NCBI RefSeq assembly: GCF_000300455.3
Contig: NZ_CP007215.2
Span: forward strand, 2,232,001 to 2,296,000
DNA length: 64,000 nucleotides
Direction: 5' to 3'
Origin: Kosakonia sacchari SP1
GTDB lineage: Bacteria; Pseudomonadota; Gammaproteobacteria; Enterobacterales; Enterobacteriaceae
This document shows, piece by piece, positions 28,902-39,076 of this stretch (position 1 is the first letter of the stretch; each line of letters opens with the position of its first letter). The translations under genes were made by a program, and so were the position numbers. The notes below the pieces were generated by a model. That model was not told the DNA's origin. It worked only from the letters and a program-made list of their open reading frames with translations, and did no database searches.

Positions 28902-30889
28902 CGCGATTTACGTGCCTGATAACGCCTGAACCACCGCTCGAATACGGCAGCGGGCATTGGTTTGGCAAATAAAAAACCCTGCCGTTCATTGACGCCATTC
29001 TTTGTAAGAAAGGCGTCTTCTTTTGCATTCTCCACACCTTCGGCAATCACCTGCAAATTAAGCGCTTGGGCAACGGCGACTATCGCCCGCACCAGCGATT
29101 GTGATATCGGCTGCTTATGCACTTCGCGGACAAAAGATTGATCGAGTTTGATAGCATCCAGCGGAAAGCGCGCCAGTTGTGAAAGGGAAGAGTAGCCGGT
29201 GCCGAAGTCATCAAGATGCACCTGCGCGCCCAGGGCACTGAACTGCTGAATAACCGACAGCGCCAGCTCCTCGTTTTCAATCAAACAACTCTCGGTTAGC
29301 TCCACATCGATTGGGCAATATTCAAATTTAAGATCCAGCAGCGCTTGTTTCAAATCGCTGAAAATCGTCTGATCCGCCAGTTGACGCGCAGAGACGTTCA
29401 CCGCGACGCGAACAAATATGCCTTTGTCGCGCCATTTCGCCACTTGACGCACCACATCCAGCATAACCCAGCGCCCCAGCGGCACAATCAGGCCAGACTC
29501 TTCGGCATACGAGATAAAGTCCAGCGGCGGGATCAAGCCGCGCTCCGGCGATTGCCAGCGTACCAGCGCTTCAAGGCTGCGCACTTCGCCGCGCCAGGTG
29601 ATCTTCGGCTGGTAATGGATCACCAGTTGCTCTTTATCCAGCGCTTTACGCAGATTGGTATCGAGCCATAAATATTCAAATACTCGTTGATTCATTTCAG
29701 GGGAGAAGACGCAAAATTTGCCGCGCCCACTCTCTTTAGCGGTATACATCGCCGTGTCGGCGTTACGGATCACGCTTTCGCGATCATTACCGTGCTGTGG
29801 GGCCAGTGAAATGCCCAGCGAGCAGCCGGTGTAAACTTCGATAAGGCCGATACGGAATGGTTGCCGTAAACGGGTCAGAATGCGCGATGCCATCGCTTCC
29901 AGCAGGCTCTGTGAGGTATCTGTTGCCAGTACGATAAACTCATCACCGCCGAGTCTGGCAAGCACCTGGCCTTCGTCCAGGCAACTTAGTATGGCCAGCG
30001 CGACCGCCTGCAAGAGCTGATCGCCGAACATATGGCCATAGGCATCATTCACTTTTTTAAAGTTATCAAGATCGAGGTAGACAACACCGACCTGCGTTTC
30101 TCCGCGCGCGCTTATCGCATCGCTAATTAACTCGTGAATGGCGTTGCGATTGGGTAAACCGGTCACCGTGTCGGTGTTGGCGAGAACCCGCAGTCGCTCC
30201 TGCGCGCGCCGCTCTTCGGTAATATCTGTACCAGAACAAATGAGATAAATTTCATTTTTACCGCTGCCACTGTGGACAAACTTATTGCGAAACAGAAATA
30301 AGCGCTGGCCTTTACGAGTTTTAACCCAGCGTTCAACTTCATACGGCGTACCGTCACGAAAAAAGCCGCTGATGTTGCGTTTTGAGGCCACCGCTTCGCT
30401 GCGGCTCATAAACAGTTTAAAAACGTTTTGCCCAATAACCTCTTGTTCTTTCATGCCGGTGTATTCTTCGCTCAGGCGATTAAATCGCTGAATATTGCCG
30501 TGCTTATCGAGGATCACTATCACTGAATTCGCTTCGGAAACAACCTGCTCTGCGAAGGAGAGGCTTTGCACCAGATCGCGCGCCACTGACGTTGTATCGT
30601 GCCATGCCGATGCGCTACCGGCCCAGGCTTTGCGGGATATTTTTCTGCCGACAAGGTGAACGGCAACGTCCTCGCCGAATAAAGAGAGATGCATCGATAG
30701 GCTGGATGTAATGACCGTCATTTCGCGGATGCGCGCAGCTTGTTCGTCGCTCAACGCAACAACCTGGCTGACATCGGCGTTTTCGTCCGGAGCAAAGTGC
30801 AGAGCGTTACTGTCGGCGGTTAAACGCCAAAAGGGGCTTGTCGAACCCAGGTAGCGAAACAGCAGGTTCTGTTCCTGAAAGTCTTTCAT
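28898..30889 (-). CDS. pdeR: PAS-GGDEF-EAL protein PdeR (RpfR), DSF receptor and c-di-GMP phosphodiesterase
   Basis: A 663-residue protein equal to E. coli PdeR (YciR) along its length. Domains in order: N-terminal region of about 95 residues (in RpfR proteins the RpfF-interaction domain), PAS about 105–225 ([25 protein letters not shown]), GGDEF with intact RLGGDEF at 314–318, and EAL with intact SLEALVRW at about 440 and DDFGTGYSS. In E. coli it antagonises DgcM (also in this window) to control MlrA and curli. In species with rpfF the PAS domain binds DSF and stimulates c-di-GMP hydrolysis. The ATG at 30889 follows GGGAGATTGC. Confidence 0.93.
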   Translation of the reverse strand: MKDFQEQNLLFRYLGSTSPFWRLTADSNALHFAPDENADVSQVVALSDEQAARIREMTVITSSLSMHLSLFGEDVAVHLVGRKISRKAWAGSASAWHDTTSVARDLVQSLSFAEQVVSEANSVIVILDKHGNIQRFNRLSEEYTGMKEQEVIGQNVFKLFMSRSEAVASKRNISGFFRDGTPYEVERWVKTRKGQRLFLFRNKFVHSGSGKNEIYLICSGTDITEERRAQERLRVLANTDTVTGLPNRNAIHELISDAISARGETQVGVVYLDLDNFKKVNDAYGHMFGDQLLQAVALAILSCLDEGQVLARLGGDEFIVLATDTSQSLLEAMASRILTRLRQPFRIGLIEVYTGCSLGISLAPQHGNDRESVIRNADTAMYTAKESGRGKFCVFSPEMNQRVFEYLWLDTNLRKALDKEQLVIHYQPKITWRGEVRSLEALVRWQSPERGLIPPLDFISYAEESGLIVPLGRWVMLDVVRQVAKWRDKGIFVRVAVNVSARQLADQTIFSDLKQALLDLKFEYCPIDVELTESCLIENEELALSVIQQFSALGAQVHLDDFGTGYSSLSQLARFPLDAIKLDQSFVREVHKQPISQSLVRAIVAVAQALNLQVIAEGVENAKEDAFLTKNGVNERQGFLFAKPMPAAVFERWFRRYQARKSR

Positions 30890-31195
30890 GCAATCTCCCA
30901 ACCCACATAAAAGCGCAACGGGGACACAATTTATTGACGGATAACCGCCTTTTTAAAGGGGGTAATCAGGCATGAACGTGTTGTTTCTTCTTGGAATGTT
31001 TTGTTAAAAGCCGGCCTGGTATCGAAAAAATGATGTGTAATAAATAACATAAACCCGCAGTAAACAAACAGTTGCCTGAGGTTTTATTGTGGTCGCTTTT
31101 GCAGGATTGTGGGAAGAATTCAGAAAAAATGCGCGTGATATCGCAACAGTGATTTGGCGCTTTCCAGAGCCGGAAAGCGCCATGATTAAAAAACG
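30890..31195. other. Intergenic region pdeR – rnb
   Basis: A 306-bp region with no convincing gene. It contains the pdeR upstream region and, next to the rnb stop, the perfect hairpin listed separately. A GTG-started frame crosses it into the 3' end of rnb on the opposite strand, but it has no ribosome site and I do not call it. Confidence 0.5.
31156..31181 (-). terminator. Perfect hairpin downstream of rnb
   Basis: A 10-bp perfect stem GGCGCTTTCC/GGAAAGCGCC with a 6-base loop, 15 bp after the rnb stop on the minus strand. There is no T tract behind it, so it may act as a 3' end stabiliser or a non-canonical terminator. Confidence 0.5.
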
Positions 31196-33130
31196 TTACA
31201 GCACCGGGCGGGCAATAACGCTGCGGGTTTCCATACGGACTTCCGCAATCGTGACATCAATAACGTCTGTCACTTTAAAGACGGTTTCACCTTTAATTTG
31301 CACGGTGCCGTTTTCCTGGCTGCACACCAGCTCGTCGCGAACCGCATGAATAAACGGCGCCGGTATAAAGGCAACGGCACCATTATCCACCAGACGTACG
31401 CGCATACCGCCGCGGCTGACATCGATAATTTCCGCCGCGAAACGGGTATCGGTACCGGCTTTGTTTTGCAGGAAACGGGCGTAGAGCCAGTCACCGACAT
31501 CGCGTTCCGCCATACGATTCAGGCGACGGCGTTCAGACATTTGCACTGTGGCATCGTCCTGCGGACGTTTCGGCGTTTCGCCTTTGATAATTGCTTTCAG
31601 CAGACGATGGTTGATCATGTCGCCGTACTTACGGATAGGCGAGGTCCAGGTCGCATATGCTTCCAGGCCAAGGCCAAAATGCGGGCCAGGTTCAACGCTA
31701 ATTTCCGCGAAGGACTGGAAGCGGCGAATGCGGCTATCAAGGAACCCTGAAGGCTGAGCGTCCAGCTCGCGACGCAATTTGCAGAACCCTTCCAGCGTCA
31801 GCACTTCTTCGGCATCAACATGCATACCGTGCGTCTTCAGCATCGCGGCCAGTTGTTCGCTGTTCGCCGGGTCGAAACCGAGGTGCACGTTATAAATACC
31901 AAAGCCGAGCTTGTCGCGAAGCACGCGAGCAGCGCAGATATTGGCGGCAATCATTGATTCTTCAACAATGCGGTTAGCAATGCGTCGTGGCTCGGCGACG
32001 ATATCCAGCACTTCGCCTTTCTCGCCCAGCACAAAGCGGTAATCCGGACGGTCTTTAAATACCAGCGCGTGGTTCTGGCGCCATTGAGCGCGCAGCTGGC
32101 TAACGCGCTGCAGCAGGCGGATCTGCCCCGCGATCGCATCATTTGTTGGCTGCCAGTTGCCAGTATTTTCCAGCCAGTCGGAGACGTCGTCATAAGCCAG
32201 TTTGGCTTTCGATTCGATGGTCGCCGCGAAAAATTCGATATTGTCTTTAATTGCGCCGTCTGCATCCAGCGTCATTCGGCAAACCAGCGCAGGACGCACT
32301 TCGTTGGCGCGCAGAGAGCAAAGATCGTCAGACAGCTCGCGCGGCAGCATCGGTATATTGAAACCCGGCAGATAGTTAGTGAAGGCGCGGATCTTCGCGG
32401 CCTCGTCGAGCTTGCTGCCTTCGGCAATCCAGGCGGTAGGATCGGCGATTGCCACGGTCAGTTGCAGTTCGCCTTCAGCGGTCTGTGCAACATACAGCGC
32501 ATCGTCCATATCTTCGGTGCTGGCGCTGTCGATGGTGACAAAATCCAGCGTGGTTAAATCTACACGCTGCAAACCGTCATCCAGCATCTCGGTCGCCACG
32601 CCATTTGGCGCTTCTTTTTCCAGATTGTGACGCGCCAGGGTGACCCACCACGGCACAAAGTGGTCTTCGGCAAAGGTAATAAACTGTGTCAGTTCAGCGT
32701 AGAAACCGCGATCGCCTTTCAGCGGATGACGACGCATTTCGGCAACGGCCCAGTCGCCCTCTTTGAAATCATGCTCAACGCCACGTGCGGCGCGGCAGGG
32801 GATAGCATCTTTTAGCAACGGATGATCAGGCACAATAGAGAGACGATCGTCTTTCTTTTGCACTTTGCCAACAAAACGGGTCAAGAACGGCTCGACCAGC
32901 TCTTCAGGCTCCGCGCTTTCACGGTCTTTATCGCTGTGGATGACGGCAATAATCTTGTCGCCGTGCATCACTTTCTTCATCTGCGGTGGCGGAATGAAGT
33001 AGCTTTTTTGCGCGTCGACTTCCAGAAATCCAAAGCCTTTTTCAGTGCCTTTTACAACACCTTCCGCACGCGGAGTTTGGGAATGAAGTTGCTGTTTAAG
33101 CTGCGCTAGCAGCGGGTTGTCCTGGAGCAT
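31196..33130 (-). CDS. rnb: Exoribonuclease II
   Basis: RNase II, 644 residues, the main 3'-5' processive hydrolytic exoribonuclease of unstructured mRNA. Two cold-shock RNA-binding domains come first (about 20–185, [18 protein letters not shown]). The RNB catalytic domain follows, with the aspartate cluster [15 protein letters not shown] (about 200–212) and the [19 protein letters not shown] region, then a C-terminal S1 domain ([23 protein letters not shown]). The length equals E. coli. Confidence 0.98.
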   Translation of the reverse strand: MLQDNPLLAQLKQQLHSQTPRAEGVVKGTEKGFGFLEVDAQKSYFIPPPQMKKVMHGDKIIAVIHSDKDRESAEPEELVEPFLTRFVGKVQKKDDRLSIVPDHPLLKDAIPCRAARGVEHDFKEGDWAVAEMRRHPLKGDRGFYAELTQFITFAEDHFVPWWVTLARHNLEKEAPNGVATEMLDDGLQRVDLTTLDFVTIDSASTEDMDDALYVAQTAEGELQLTVAIADPTAWIAEGSKLDEAAKIRAFTNYLPGFNIPMLPRELSDDLCSLRANEVRPALVCRMTLDADGAIKDNIEFFAATIESKAKLAYDDVSDWLENTGNWQPTNDAIAGQIRLLQRVSQLRAQWRQNHALVFKDRPDYRFVLGEKGEVLDIVAEPRRIANRIVEESMIAANICAARVLRDKLGFGIYNVHLGFDPANSEQLAAMLKTHGMHVDAEEVLTLEGFCKLRRELDAQPSGFLDSRIRRFQSFAEISVEPGPHFGLGLEAYATWTSPIRKYGDMINHRLLKAIIKGETPKRPQDDATVQMSERRRLNRMAERDVGDWLYARFLQNKAGTDTRFAAEIIDVSRGGMRVRLVDNGAVAFIPAPFIHAVRDELVCSQENGTVQIKGETVFKVTDVIDVTIAEVRMETRSVIARPVL

Positions 33131-33264
33131 AATTATGTATTTTCGTGGCTAAAAGAGCGGCTGACAGTTTTACGCGATTCTTCCTGTTGCGGCAAGCGCT
33201 GTTTCAGCAAAATCATGCTGTGCAACCGGTGGCAAGAGCACTTACGCAGCGCTATACCCGCCTG

Positions 33265-34425
33265 TCACGACACGCTTTGCCCGAGGGCGATATGCAGCCG
33301 GTTTAACCAGCCGTGCAGCGCACAAGCGACAAGCAAACTCATTGCCGCCTGGCGGCTGTAGCCTTGTTCCTCAAGCTGTAAAAATTGCGCGGGGCTAAAC
33401 CTGTCCGGTGTGCAGGTAAGCATCTGAACCGCTTGTACCAGGGCGCTCTCTTTGTTTTTCCCTGCCAGCACACGATTGAGCTCGCGGCTGCCTGCACGCA
33501 GTGCCTGCACCAGTAATCCATCGTCATTGCCACGTTGCACACATCGGGTAAAACAACACGTGCTGCCGTTGATGCGCGCGGTGTAGGCCGCCACCAGCCA
33601 GCTCTGCTGTTTATTGGGGCTGATTTTTGCCACCTGTTCGCTCATTTCGCCCAGTTCATTGAGCAGCAGATGTTCATGGGCCAACAAGGGGGCAAGCAGA
33701 CGTAATTCCGGCAGCGGTTGCCAGCGAGCAAGTGACTCCATTTGCGGCGCATTTGCAGTACGTAAATCGACACTATCGATGCCGGGCTGCCATTCCGTGG
33801 CGGTATCGCTAAAAAGTGCGGCGTCCGCTTCTTGCTGGGTTTCCATGCCGGGTATAAACCGCACCGGTTGGCCGAGCGATGCTTGCAGAATAGCGACAAC
33901 GCGCGCCTGAAAAACAACAAAGCCGATGATCTGATTGATGATCACCAGGTCATAGAAAGTCAGACCCACGTCTTCTAATTGTTGCCGCGCACGTGCGTCG
34001 ATAACCGAGGGAGAGGCGGCAAGCAGCCGTGCATGCTGGGTAATTTGCGCCAGCCGGTAGTTGCTCTCCCGTGACGAGTCCGGACCGGATAACGGCGCCA
34101 GCCGCGCTGCATAGTGATTGCATAACCGTTGAACGCCGAAAACCTGCGCCGCCGTAAGGGCGGTGCTGAGCCGGTCATAGGCGCTGAAGGTGCGTAAACG
34201 GCTGGTGTTTACACGCTGCGGAAATAACAGGGTATAGAGTTTACGTGCGGGTGAGACAATGCCTTCAAGGTCGGCTTTTTGTTTCTCCGGCAGGGCGAGG
34301 TCGAGCAGAAAAGGGTCGTTTACTGTGGCGGCTTCGGGAACCAACGGTAGCGCATGTGCACGGCTGGCACTTGACTGGGTCTCATGATACCAGTGGCTTT
34401 TGCCTTCAATCCGGCGTTGTTCCAT
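33265..34425 (-). CDS. yciW: Putative peroxidase-related oxidoreductase YciW
   Basis: A 386-residue protein of the alkylhydroperoxidase/CMD-like YciW family. It has a DLALPEKQKADLEGIVSPARKLYTLLFPQR N-terminal domain and a helical second half (FYDLVIINQIIGFVVFQARVV). In E. coli it is linked to cysteine and methionine metabolism and CysB control; its activity is unclear. The ATG follows AAGGAACGACC. It lies between rnb and fabI on the same strand. Confidence 0.88.
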   Translation of the reverse strand: MEQRRIEGKSHWYHETQSSASRAHALPLVPEAATVNDPFLLDLALPEKQKADLEGIVSPARKLYTLLFPQRVNTSRLRTFSAYDRLSTALTAAQVFGVQRLCNHYAARLAPLSGPDSSRESNYRLAQITQHARLLAASPSVIDARARQQLEDVGLTFYDLVIINQIIGFVVFQARVVAILQASLGQPVRFIPGMETQQEADAALFSDTATEWQPGIDSVDLRTANAPQMESLARWQPLPELRLLAPLLAHEHLLLNELGEMSEQVAKISPNKQQSWLVAAYTARINGSTCCFTRCVQRGNDDGLLVQALRAGSRELNRVLAGKNKESALVQAVQMLTCTPDRFSPAQFLQLEEQGYSRQAAMSLLVACALHGWLNRLHIALGQSVS

Positions 34426-34450
34426 GGTCGTTCCTTGGTCTGAAAGTGGC

Positions 34451-34492
34451 GATCCGGATACGACGGCATATCATTGTCGCCGGATCTTTTTT
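34451..34492 (+). terminator. Terminator-like hairpin on the plus strand between fabI and yciW
   Basis: GATCCGG (34451–34457) pairs with CCGGATC (34480–34486), with an inner CGAC/GTCG pair, and is followed by six T on the plus strand. No plus-strand gene precedes it; both neighbours are on the minus strand. Confidence 0.55.
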
Positions 34493-34573
34493 GCTGCTTA
34501 ATCCTGGCGTAATGAAGGAGAGGGATGAAAGATTGTTAGGTGATAATAAATATCAGAATGGCATATCGAAAAA

Positions 34574-34595
34574 CGCCCCTTCAGGAGAAGGGGCG
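34574..34595 (-). terminator. Rho-independent terminator after fabI
   Basis: A perfect 9-bp stem CGCCCCTTC/GAAGGGGCG, loop of 4, followed on the minus strand by TTTTTCG, just beyond the fabI stop. Confidence 0.9.
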
Positions 34596-34602
34596 ATGGG
34601 GA

Positions 34603-35391
34603 TTATTTAATTTCCAGCTCGTTCATGGCAGCGATGTTGAAACCACCGTCCACATGAACCACTTCACCGGAGATACCGGCAGAGAGATCGGAGCACAGGA
34701 ACGCGGCGGAGTTACCCACGTCCTCGATGGTCACAGTACGGCGAATCGGGGTAACCGCTTCGCAATGTGCCAGCATTTTACGGAAATCTTTAATGCCAGA
34801 GGCGGCCAGCGTACGGATCGGACCGGCGGAGATACCGTTAACACGCACGCCTTCCGGACCCATCGCGTTCGCCATATAGCGGACGTTTGCTTCCAGAGAA
34901 GCTTTTGCCAGACCCATTACGTTGTAGTTCGGGATCGCACGTTCAGCGCCCAGATAAGAGAGCGTCAGCAGCGCTGAACCCGGGTTCAGCATTTCGCGGC
35001 AGGCTTTCGCCAGCGCCACAAAGCTGTAGGAGCTGATGTCGTGGGCGATTTTAAAGCCTTCGCGGGTTACCGCGTTCACGTAGTCGCCATCCAGCTGATC
35101 GCCAGGTGCGAAACCGATGGAGTGAACGAAACCGTCAAACTTCGGCCAGGTTTTTGCCAGGTCGGTGAACAGGGCGTCGATGCTTTCATCTTTAGCGACA
35201 TCGCATTCCAGAACGATGCTGGAACCCAGCTGGGCGGCAAACTCTTCAACGCGGCCTTTCAGCTTGTCGTTCTGGTAGGTGAATGCCAGCTCAGCGCCTT
35301 CGCGGTGCATAGCCTGTGCGATGCCGTATGCGATGGACAGTTTGCTGGCGACGCCAGTTACCAGAATGCGCTTACCGGAAAGAAAACCCAT
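34603..35391 (-). CDS. fabI: Enoyl-[acyl-carrier-protein] reductase (NADH)
   Basis: A 262-residue SDR-family reductase for the last step of fatty-acid elongation and the target of triclosan. The N-terminal motif [22 protein letters not shown] is at residues 6–27. The catalytic Tyr/Lys are in [23 protein letters not shown] and the substrate loop is [15 protein letters not shown]. The frame is open upstream, but the ATG before [12 protein letters not shown] has the AAGGATTAGAG site and gives the exact family length. Confidence 0.98.
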   Translation of the reverse strand: MGFLSGKRILVTGVASKLSIAYGIAQAMHREGAELAFTYQNDKLKGRVEEFAAQLGSSIVLECDVAKDESIDALFTDLAKTWPKFDGFVHSIGFAPGDQLDGDYVNAVTREGFKIAHDISSYSFVALAKACREMLNPGSALLTLSYLGAERAIPNYNVMGLAKASLEANVRYMANAMGPEGVRVNGISAGPIRTLAASGIKDFRKMLAHCEAVTPIRRTVTIEDVGNSAAFLCSDLSAGISGEVVHVDGGFNIAAMNELEIK

Positions 35392-35512
35392 AGCTCTAAT
35401 CCTTATATTCATTGTTGTGGCGAGCGCCATCATGTGGGGCGATCGTCGTTAAAACGCGGCGATTCTATCATGAGTCGCCGGATGAGTTAATCCGACCACT
35501 GAAACTATTGAA

Positions 35513-36319
35513 TCAGCGGTCTTTTCGCCAGGCATCGGCTGTTAACGCTTCGCCAAAATGCCCGGCAATTAAACGTTTTGTTAAATCATGCAGCGGCGAG
35601 GCGAGCACATCGGCGGTGCTGCCGCGCTCAACAACTTCACCCTGATGCATAACCAAAACCTGATCGCTGATATGTTTCATCATGCCGATGTGCTGGGTGA
35701 CATAAATATAAGAGATACCCTGTTTTTCCTGTAATTCCAGCATCAGATTAATTAACTGCGAACGCATCGACATATCCAGCGATGCCAGCGCTTCGTCAGC
35801 AATAATCACCTTCGGACGCAGGATTAATGCGCGCGCCAGCCCCAGACGCTGTTTTTGCCCAGGCGCCAGCATATAGGGGTAATAACTAACATGATCCGGC
35901 AGCAGACCTACCATGCGCAGCGTCTCCAGAATTCGCTTCTGACGAACTTCCGGCTCAAGATCCGTATTCAGACGTAACGGGAAATCGAGGATTTGCGACA
36001 AACGCTGACGCGGGTTAAGCGAGGTGGTTGGATCCTGAAAAATCATGCGAATATGTTGGCTACGAAAGGTGTAATCGCCGTAATGCAACGGCTTATCGTC
36101 AATCACCAGTTCGCCGGAAGAAGGCTCGACCATTCCGGCCAGCATTTTTGCCAGCGTTGATTTACCAGAACCGTTCTCACCAATAATTGCCAGCGTCTGT
36201 TTTTCCCGCAGAGTAAAGCTCAGCGGTTTAACCGCTTCAACGGTCTGGCGGCGGAACCAGCCGGTGCGATAACGGAAGGTTTTGCTCAGATTGCGCACTT
36301 CAAGCAAGGTTTCGACCAT
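35513..36319 (-). CDS. sapF: Sap transporter ATP-binding protein SapF
   Basis: A 268-residue ABC ATPase of the SapABCDF system (peptide/putrescine transport; linked to antimicrobial peptide resistance in Salmonella). Walker A GENGSGKST (about 47–55), a signature-like LAPGQKQRLGLARAL and Walker B PKVIIADEALASLD are visible. The ATG at 36319 is 1 bp after the sapD stop; three codons upstream also stay open. It is intact, but its operon is interrupted upstream of sapC. Confidence 0.95.
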   Translation of the reverse strand: MVETLLEVRNLSKTFRYRTGWFRRQTVEAVKPLSFTLREKQTLAIIGENGSGKSTLAKMLAGMVEPSSGELVIDDKPLHYGDYTFRSQHIRMIFQDPTTSLNPRQRLSQILDFPLRLNTDLEPEVRQKRILETLRMVGLLPDHVSYYPYMLAPGQKQRLGLARALILRPKVIIADEALASLDMSMRSQLINLMLELQEKQGISYIYVTQHIGMMKHISDQVLVMHQGEVVERGSTADVLASPLHDLTKRLIAGHFGEALTADAWRKDR

Positions 36320-36320
36320 C

Positions 36321-37313
36321 TCACTCACTCTCCATATTCAGCGGGAAATGGCAGGCGAAGAGATGATTTCTTGCACCGGCTAACCGCGGCGTTTCCACAC
36401 ATTTACGTTGGGCGTAAGGGCAACGAGGCCCCAGGCGGCAGCCGATCGGCAACTGCTCCAGCAGTGGAATTGCGCCAGGCATCGTATTCAGGCGGCTTTT
36501 ATGCGGCATCGCGCTGCCGAAATCCGGGATCGCGCGAATCAACGCCTGTGTATAGGGGTGATGGGGCGTCGCGATCAACTCTTCGCTCGGCGCGGTCTCT
36601 ACGGTCTGGCCGCAATACATCACATTGATGCGATCGGCCCATTTGCTCAGCATCTGCAAATCATGGCTGATCAACATAATGGTGGTGTTGTTATTCTGAT
36701 TAAGCCTGTCGAGCAGGCGAAAAATTTGCGCCTGGGTGGTCGGTTCCATCGCGTTTGTCGGCTCATCGGCAATCAGCAACCGCGGCTGGTTGGCCAGCGC
36801 GATGGCAATCATCACTTTCTGGCATTCGCCCTCGGTCAGCTCATATGGGAAGCTGCGCATCGCATCTTTATGATCTTTAATGCCAACACGGTGTAGCAGC
36901 TCAATCGCACGGCGTTTTCGCCAGCCAAAACGCTGCCACAGGCTACCTTTCCACGTCCAGCCAGGGATGTTCTGCATCAGTTGTTTGCCAACACGCTCAG
37001 ACGGATCGAGACAGGATTGCGGTTCCTGAAAAATCATTGATACGTTGTGGCCCATCAGCTTGCGCCGCTCGCGTGCGGAGAGCCGCAGCAGATCGATATC
37101 ATCAAAGCGCATACGGTCTGCGGTGACGCGCCAGTTGTCTTTGGTAACGCCGCAGATCGCTTTAGCAATCAGACTTTTGCCGGAGCCAGACTCGCCAACC
37201 AGCCCGCGAATTTCACCTTCTGCCAGCGTCAGGCTAACGCGATCGACTGCTTTTACCCAGTCTTCACCGGTTTTCACCTCAATGGTCAGATTACGAATAT
37301 CAAGAAGCGGCAT
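36321..37313 (-). CDS. sapD: Sap transporter ATP-binding protein SapD
   Basis: A 330-residue ABC ATPase of the oligopeptide type. Walker A is GESGSGKSL, the signature [17 protein letters not shown] differs from canonical LSGGQ, as in this family, and Walker B is [13 protein letters not shown]. The C-terminal oligopeptide-ABC cysteine motif [18 protein letters not shown] suggests an Fe-S cluster. In E. coli SapD also supports K+ uptake by TrkH. It overlaps the sapC stop by one base (TAATG). Confidence 0.96.
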   Translation of the reverse strand: MPLLDIRNLTIEVKTGEDWVKAVDRVSLTLAEGEIRGLVGESGSGKSLIAKAICGVTKDNWRVTADRMRFDDIDLLRLSARERRKLMGHNVSMIFQEPQSCLDPSERVGKQLMQNIPGWTWKGSLWQRFGWRKRRAIELLHRVGIKDHKDAMRSFPYELTEGECQKVMIAIALANQPRLLIADEPTNAMEPTTQAQIFRLLDRLNQNNNTTIMLISHDLQMLSKWADRINVMYCGQTVETAPSEELIATPHHPYTQALIRAIPDFGSAMPHKSRLNTMPGAIPLLEQLPIGCRLGPRCPYAQRKCVETPRLAGARNHLFACHFPLNMESE

Positions 37314-38203
37314 TATTCGACCCCCGCCGTGATCGCGCGGCGAATACCGTCGCCAAGAATATTAACCAGCAACACGCTCACCATAATTGCCGCGCCCGGC
37401 AGCATTACCGTCCACGGCGCAACATAAATCAGTTCCAGTGCGTCACCGAGCATGGCACCCCATTCCGGAGAGGGGAGTTGCGCGCCCAGGTCGAGAAAAC
37501 CGAGTGCCGCGATATCGAGGATCGCCATCGACAGCGCGCGGGTAATTTCTGTCACCATACCTGCGGTAATGTTCGGCAGCACGGCAAACCAGAGAATATT
37601 CATGGTCGAAGCGCCATCGAGTCGCGCGGCGACCACATACTCTTTTTCCAGCTCGTCATGCACCATGCTGTAAACCGAACGCACCATGCGCGGCAGCAGC
37701 GCCAGCCAGACGGCAAACATCGCGTGGGAGAGATGCGGACCGGCAAACGCCACCACAATAATCGCCAGCAGCAGTGTCGGGAGCGACAGCAGCGTGTCGA
37801 GAATATGGTTCAGCACCGCCGAGCGCAGGCCGTGGGTGCAACCAGCGAAAACGCCAAGCGCCAGCCCGCAAAGCGTTGCCGCCAGCGTAACGACAAAGGC
37901 GCCGCCAACGGTTGGCGCTGCGCCACTCAGCAAACGGCTTAATACATCGCGCCCTAAGTCATCTGTGCCGAGGAAAAACGAAACATCGCCATAGCGCGAC
38001 CAGGAGGGCGGCAGCAACTGATAACCGAGGAATTGCTGGTCAATGCCGTAGGGGGCAAACCAGTGACCGAAAATACACAGCAGCAGTAGCGCGCCGCAGC
38101 CATACAGGCCGATCATCGCGGTGGTATCGCCATAAAATTTGCGCCACGCGGTTCGCAGCGCGCCAGGCGGGCGTTTTTCGCTGTAGACGCTATCGTAAGG
38201 CAT
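37313..38203 (-). CDS. sapC: Sap transporter permease SapC
   Basis: A 296-residue inner-membrane permease of the DppC type, starting [14 protein letters not shown]. It has about six helices, with the permease loop [21 protein letters not shown] (the EAA motif). In the uninterrupted operon the sapC ATG lies inside the last codons of sapB. Here the first 15 bases are preserved because they form the island's direct repeat. The sequence upstream is now island DNA with no good ribosome site, and the frame continues open for 41 codons into the island up to a TTG at 38326. Expression may be reduced, or the protein may be made with an extra N-terminus (inference). Confidence 0.93.
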   Translation of the reverse strand: MPYDSVYSEKRPPGALRTAWRKFYGDTTAMIGLYGCGALLLLCIFGHWFAPYGIDQQFLGYQLLPPSWSRYGDVSFFLGTDDLGRDVLSRLLSGAAPTVGGAFVVTLAATLCGLALGVFAGCTHGLRSAVLNHILDTLLSLPTLLLAIIVVAFAGPHLSHAMFAVWLALLPRMVRSVYSMVHDELEKEYVVAARLDGASTMNILWFAVLPNITAGMVTEITRALSMAILDIAALGFLDLGAQLPSPEWGAMLGDALELIYVAPWTVMLPGAAIMVSVLLVNILGDGIRRAITAGVE

Positions 38204-38204
38204 A
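38189..38204. repeat. Left 16-bp direct repeat (attachment site)
   Basis: GCTATCGTAAGGCATA, covering the first codons of sapC, is repeated exactly at 42651–42666 at the end of sapB. The two copies bracket the foreign segment and are the likely attL/attR core. Confidence 0.85.
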
Positions 38205-38376
38205 TGAATCCGTTTTATGTTGGTTGAACATGTTTTATGTTTTTCTAAGGCTTCCGCTATCTGCGCGGCCTGGCCGCGCATCTCTGCTTTAAACTGTTTA
38301 ATCCAGGTAACTTCGATGGTTCTCAATTTACAGATAATGTGTACACTTATGTGTATATGAACTTCGGAATGTACAT

Positions 38377-38685
38377 ATGTTTACTGATACCCGGTTAAGA
38401 AAACTCTTGGCAAGGAAAGAGACAAAATCGAAATTGTTTCAGACTCTCATGACCTGAACGTCAGGCTGCCCATGAGCGGCAGTATAACATTCTTTTATCG
38501 CTACAGATGGGACGGCAAAGCTGTGCAGCTGATGATTGGCGATTATCCGACCGTATCCTTATCTCAGGCAAGAGAGCGCAGGCAGTAATACCGATAGTGG
38601 CTGACGGAAGGGGTTGCCACCCGACGGCAGGCCGCGCTGGAAAAGCAGAAAAAAATCGATGCAATCACTGTCAATGAAGCCTTGA
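38377..38685 (+). pseudogene. Tyrosine-type integrase, N-terminal remnant
   Basis: The start [13 protein letters not shown] resembles the arm-binding domain of P4-type integrases (LTDTRLRKL). The frame then shifts, and [50 protein letters not shown] follows, the typical DUF4102 pattern. Two stops (about 38587 and 38596) precede WLTEGVATRRQ and KIDAITVNEAL. The catalytic domain is absent; a different gene remnant abuts here. It is inactive. Confidence 0.8.
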
Positions 38686-38689
38686 TTAC

Positions 38690-38982
38690 CGACCGTAGCG
38701 TGGACATTGCCATCAACCACGATGCGAATGCTGTGGCGATGCACACGACAAACCACCCGTTTGCACTACTGCGAGTCCGTCTACGCCGTTCGACCAAAAA
38801 TTGCGACCGTCGGCCGCCGCGTCGGTCTGGCCTGGTTCTCTCCGGACTGTCGCCACTTCTCAAGAGTAAAAGGCGCAAAGCCAATAGAGAAAGCGATTCG
38901 CGGTCTGGCGTGGATTGTCATTCGCTGGGTGCTGGTGCGCGCAAGCTTGCCGGAGGTGTGCCGCCAGCGGGAGGCTGCATAA
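38690..38982 (+). pseudogene. Phage-type DNA methyltransferase, internal remnant
   Basis: The first part is VDIAINHDANAVAMHTTNHP; after a shift near 38757 the other frame gives LHYCESVYAVRP and VGLAWFSPDCRHFSRVKG then KPIEKAIRGLAWIVIRW. This pattern (INHD ... NHP ... SPDCxHFSxAKG) is that of phage C5-cytosine methyltransferases, where SPDC holds the motif IV Cys. Both ends are missing and it is frameshifted, hence non-functional. The assignment is from memory of the family. Confidence 0.65.
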
Positions 38983-39076
38983 GGGCTAAATCTGCAGCAG
39001 AGCGTAAGCATCAGTCTAAACTGATGCACGGTCTTGACCGAGGTCATCAATTTAGACTCAAGTTTGCAATGTAACC

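Noticed and set aside
31089-31349. GTG-started frame of 86 codons beginning between pdeR and rnb
   Set aside because: It has no ribosome site, overlaps the 3' end of rnb on the opposite strand for most of its length, and resembles no family.
34451-34492. REP (repetitive extragenic palindrome) element
   Set aside because: The hairpin has a GCCGGAT-like arm, but the rest does not fit the REP consensus and a T tract follows, so it is called terminator-like.
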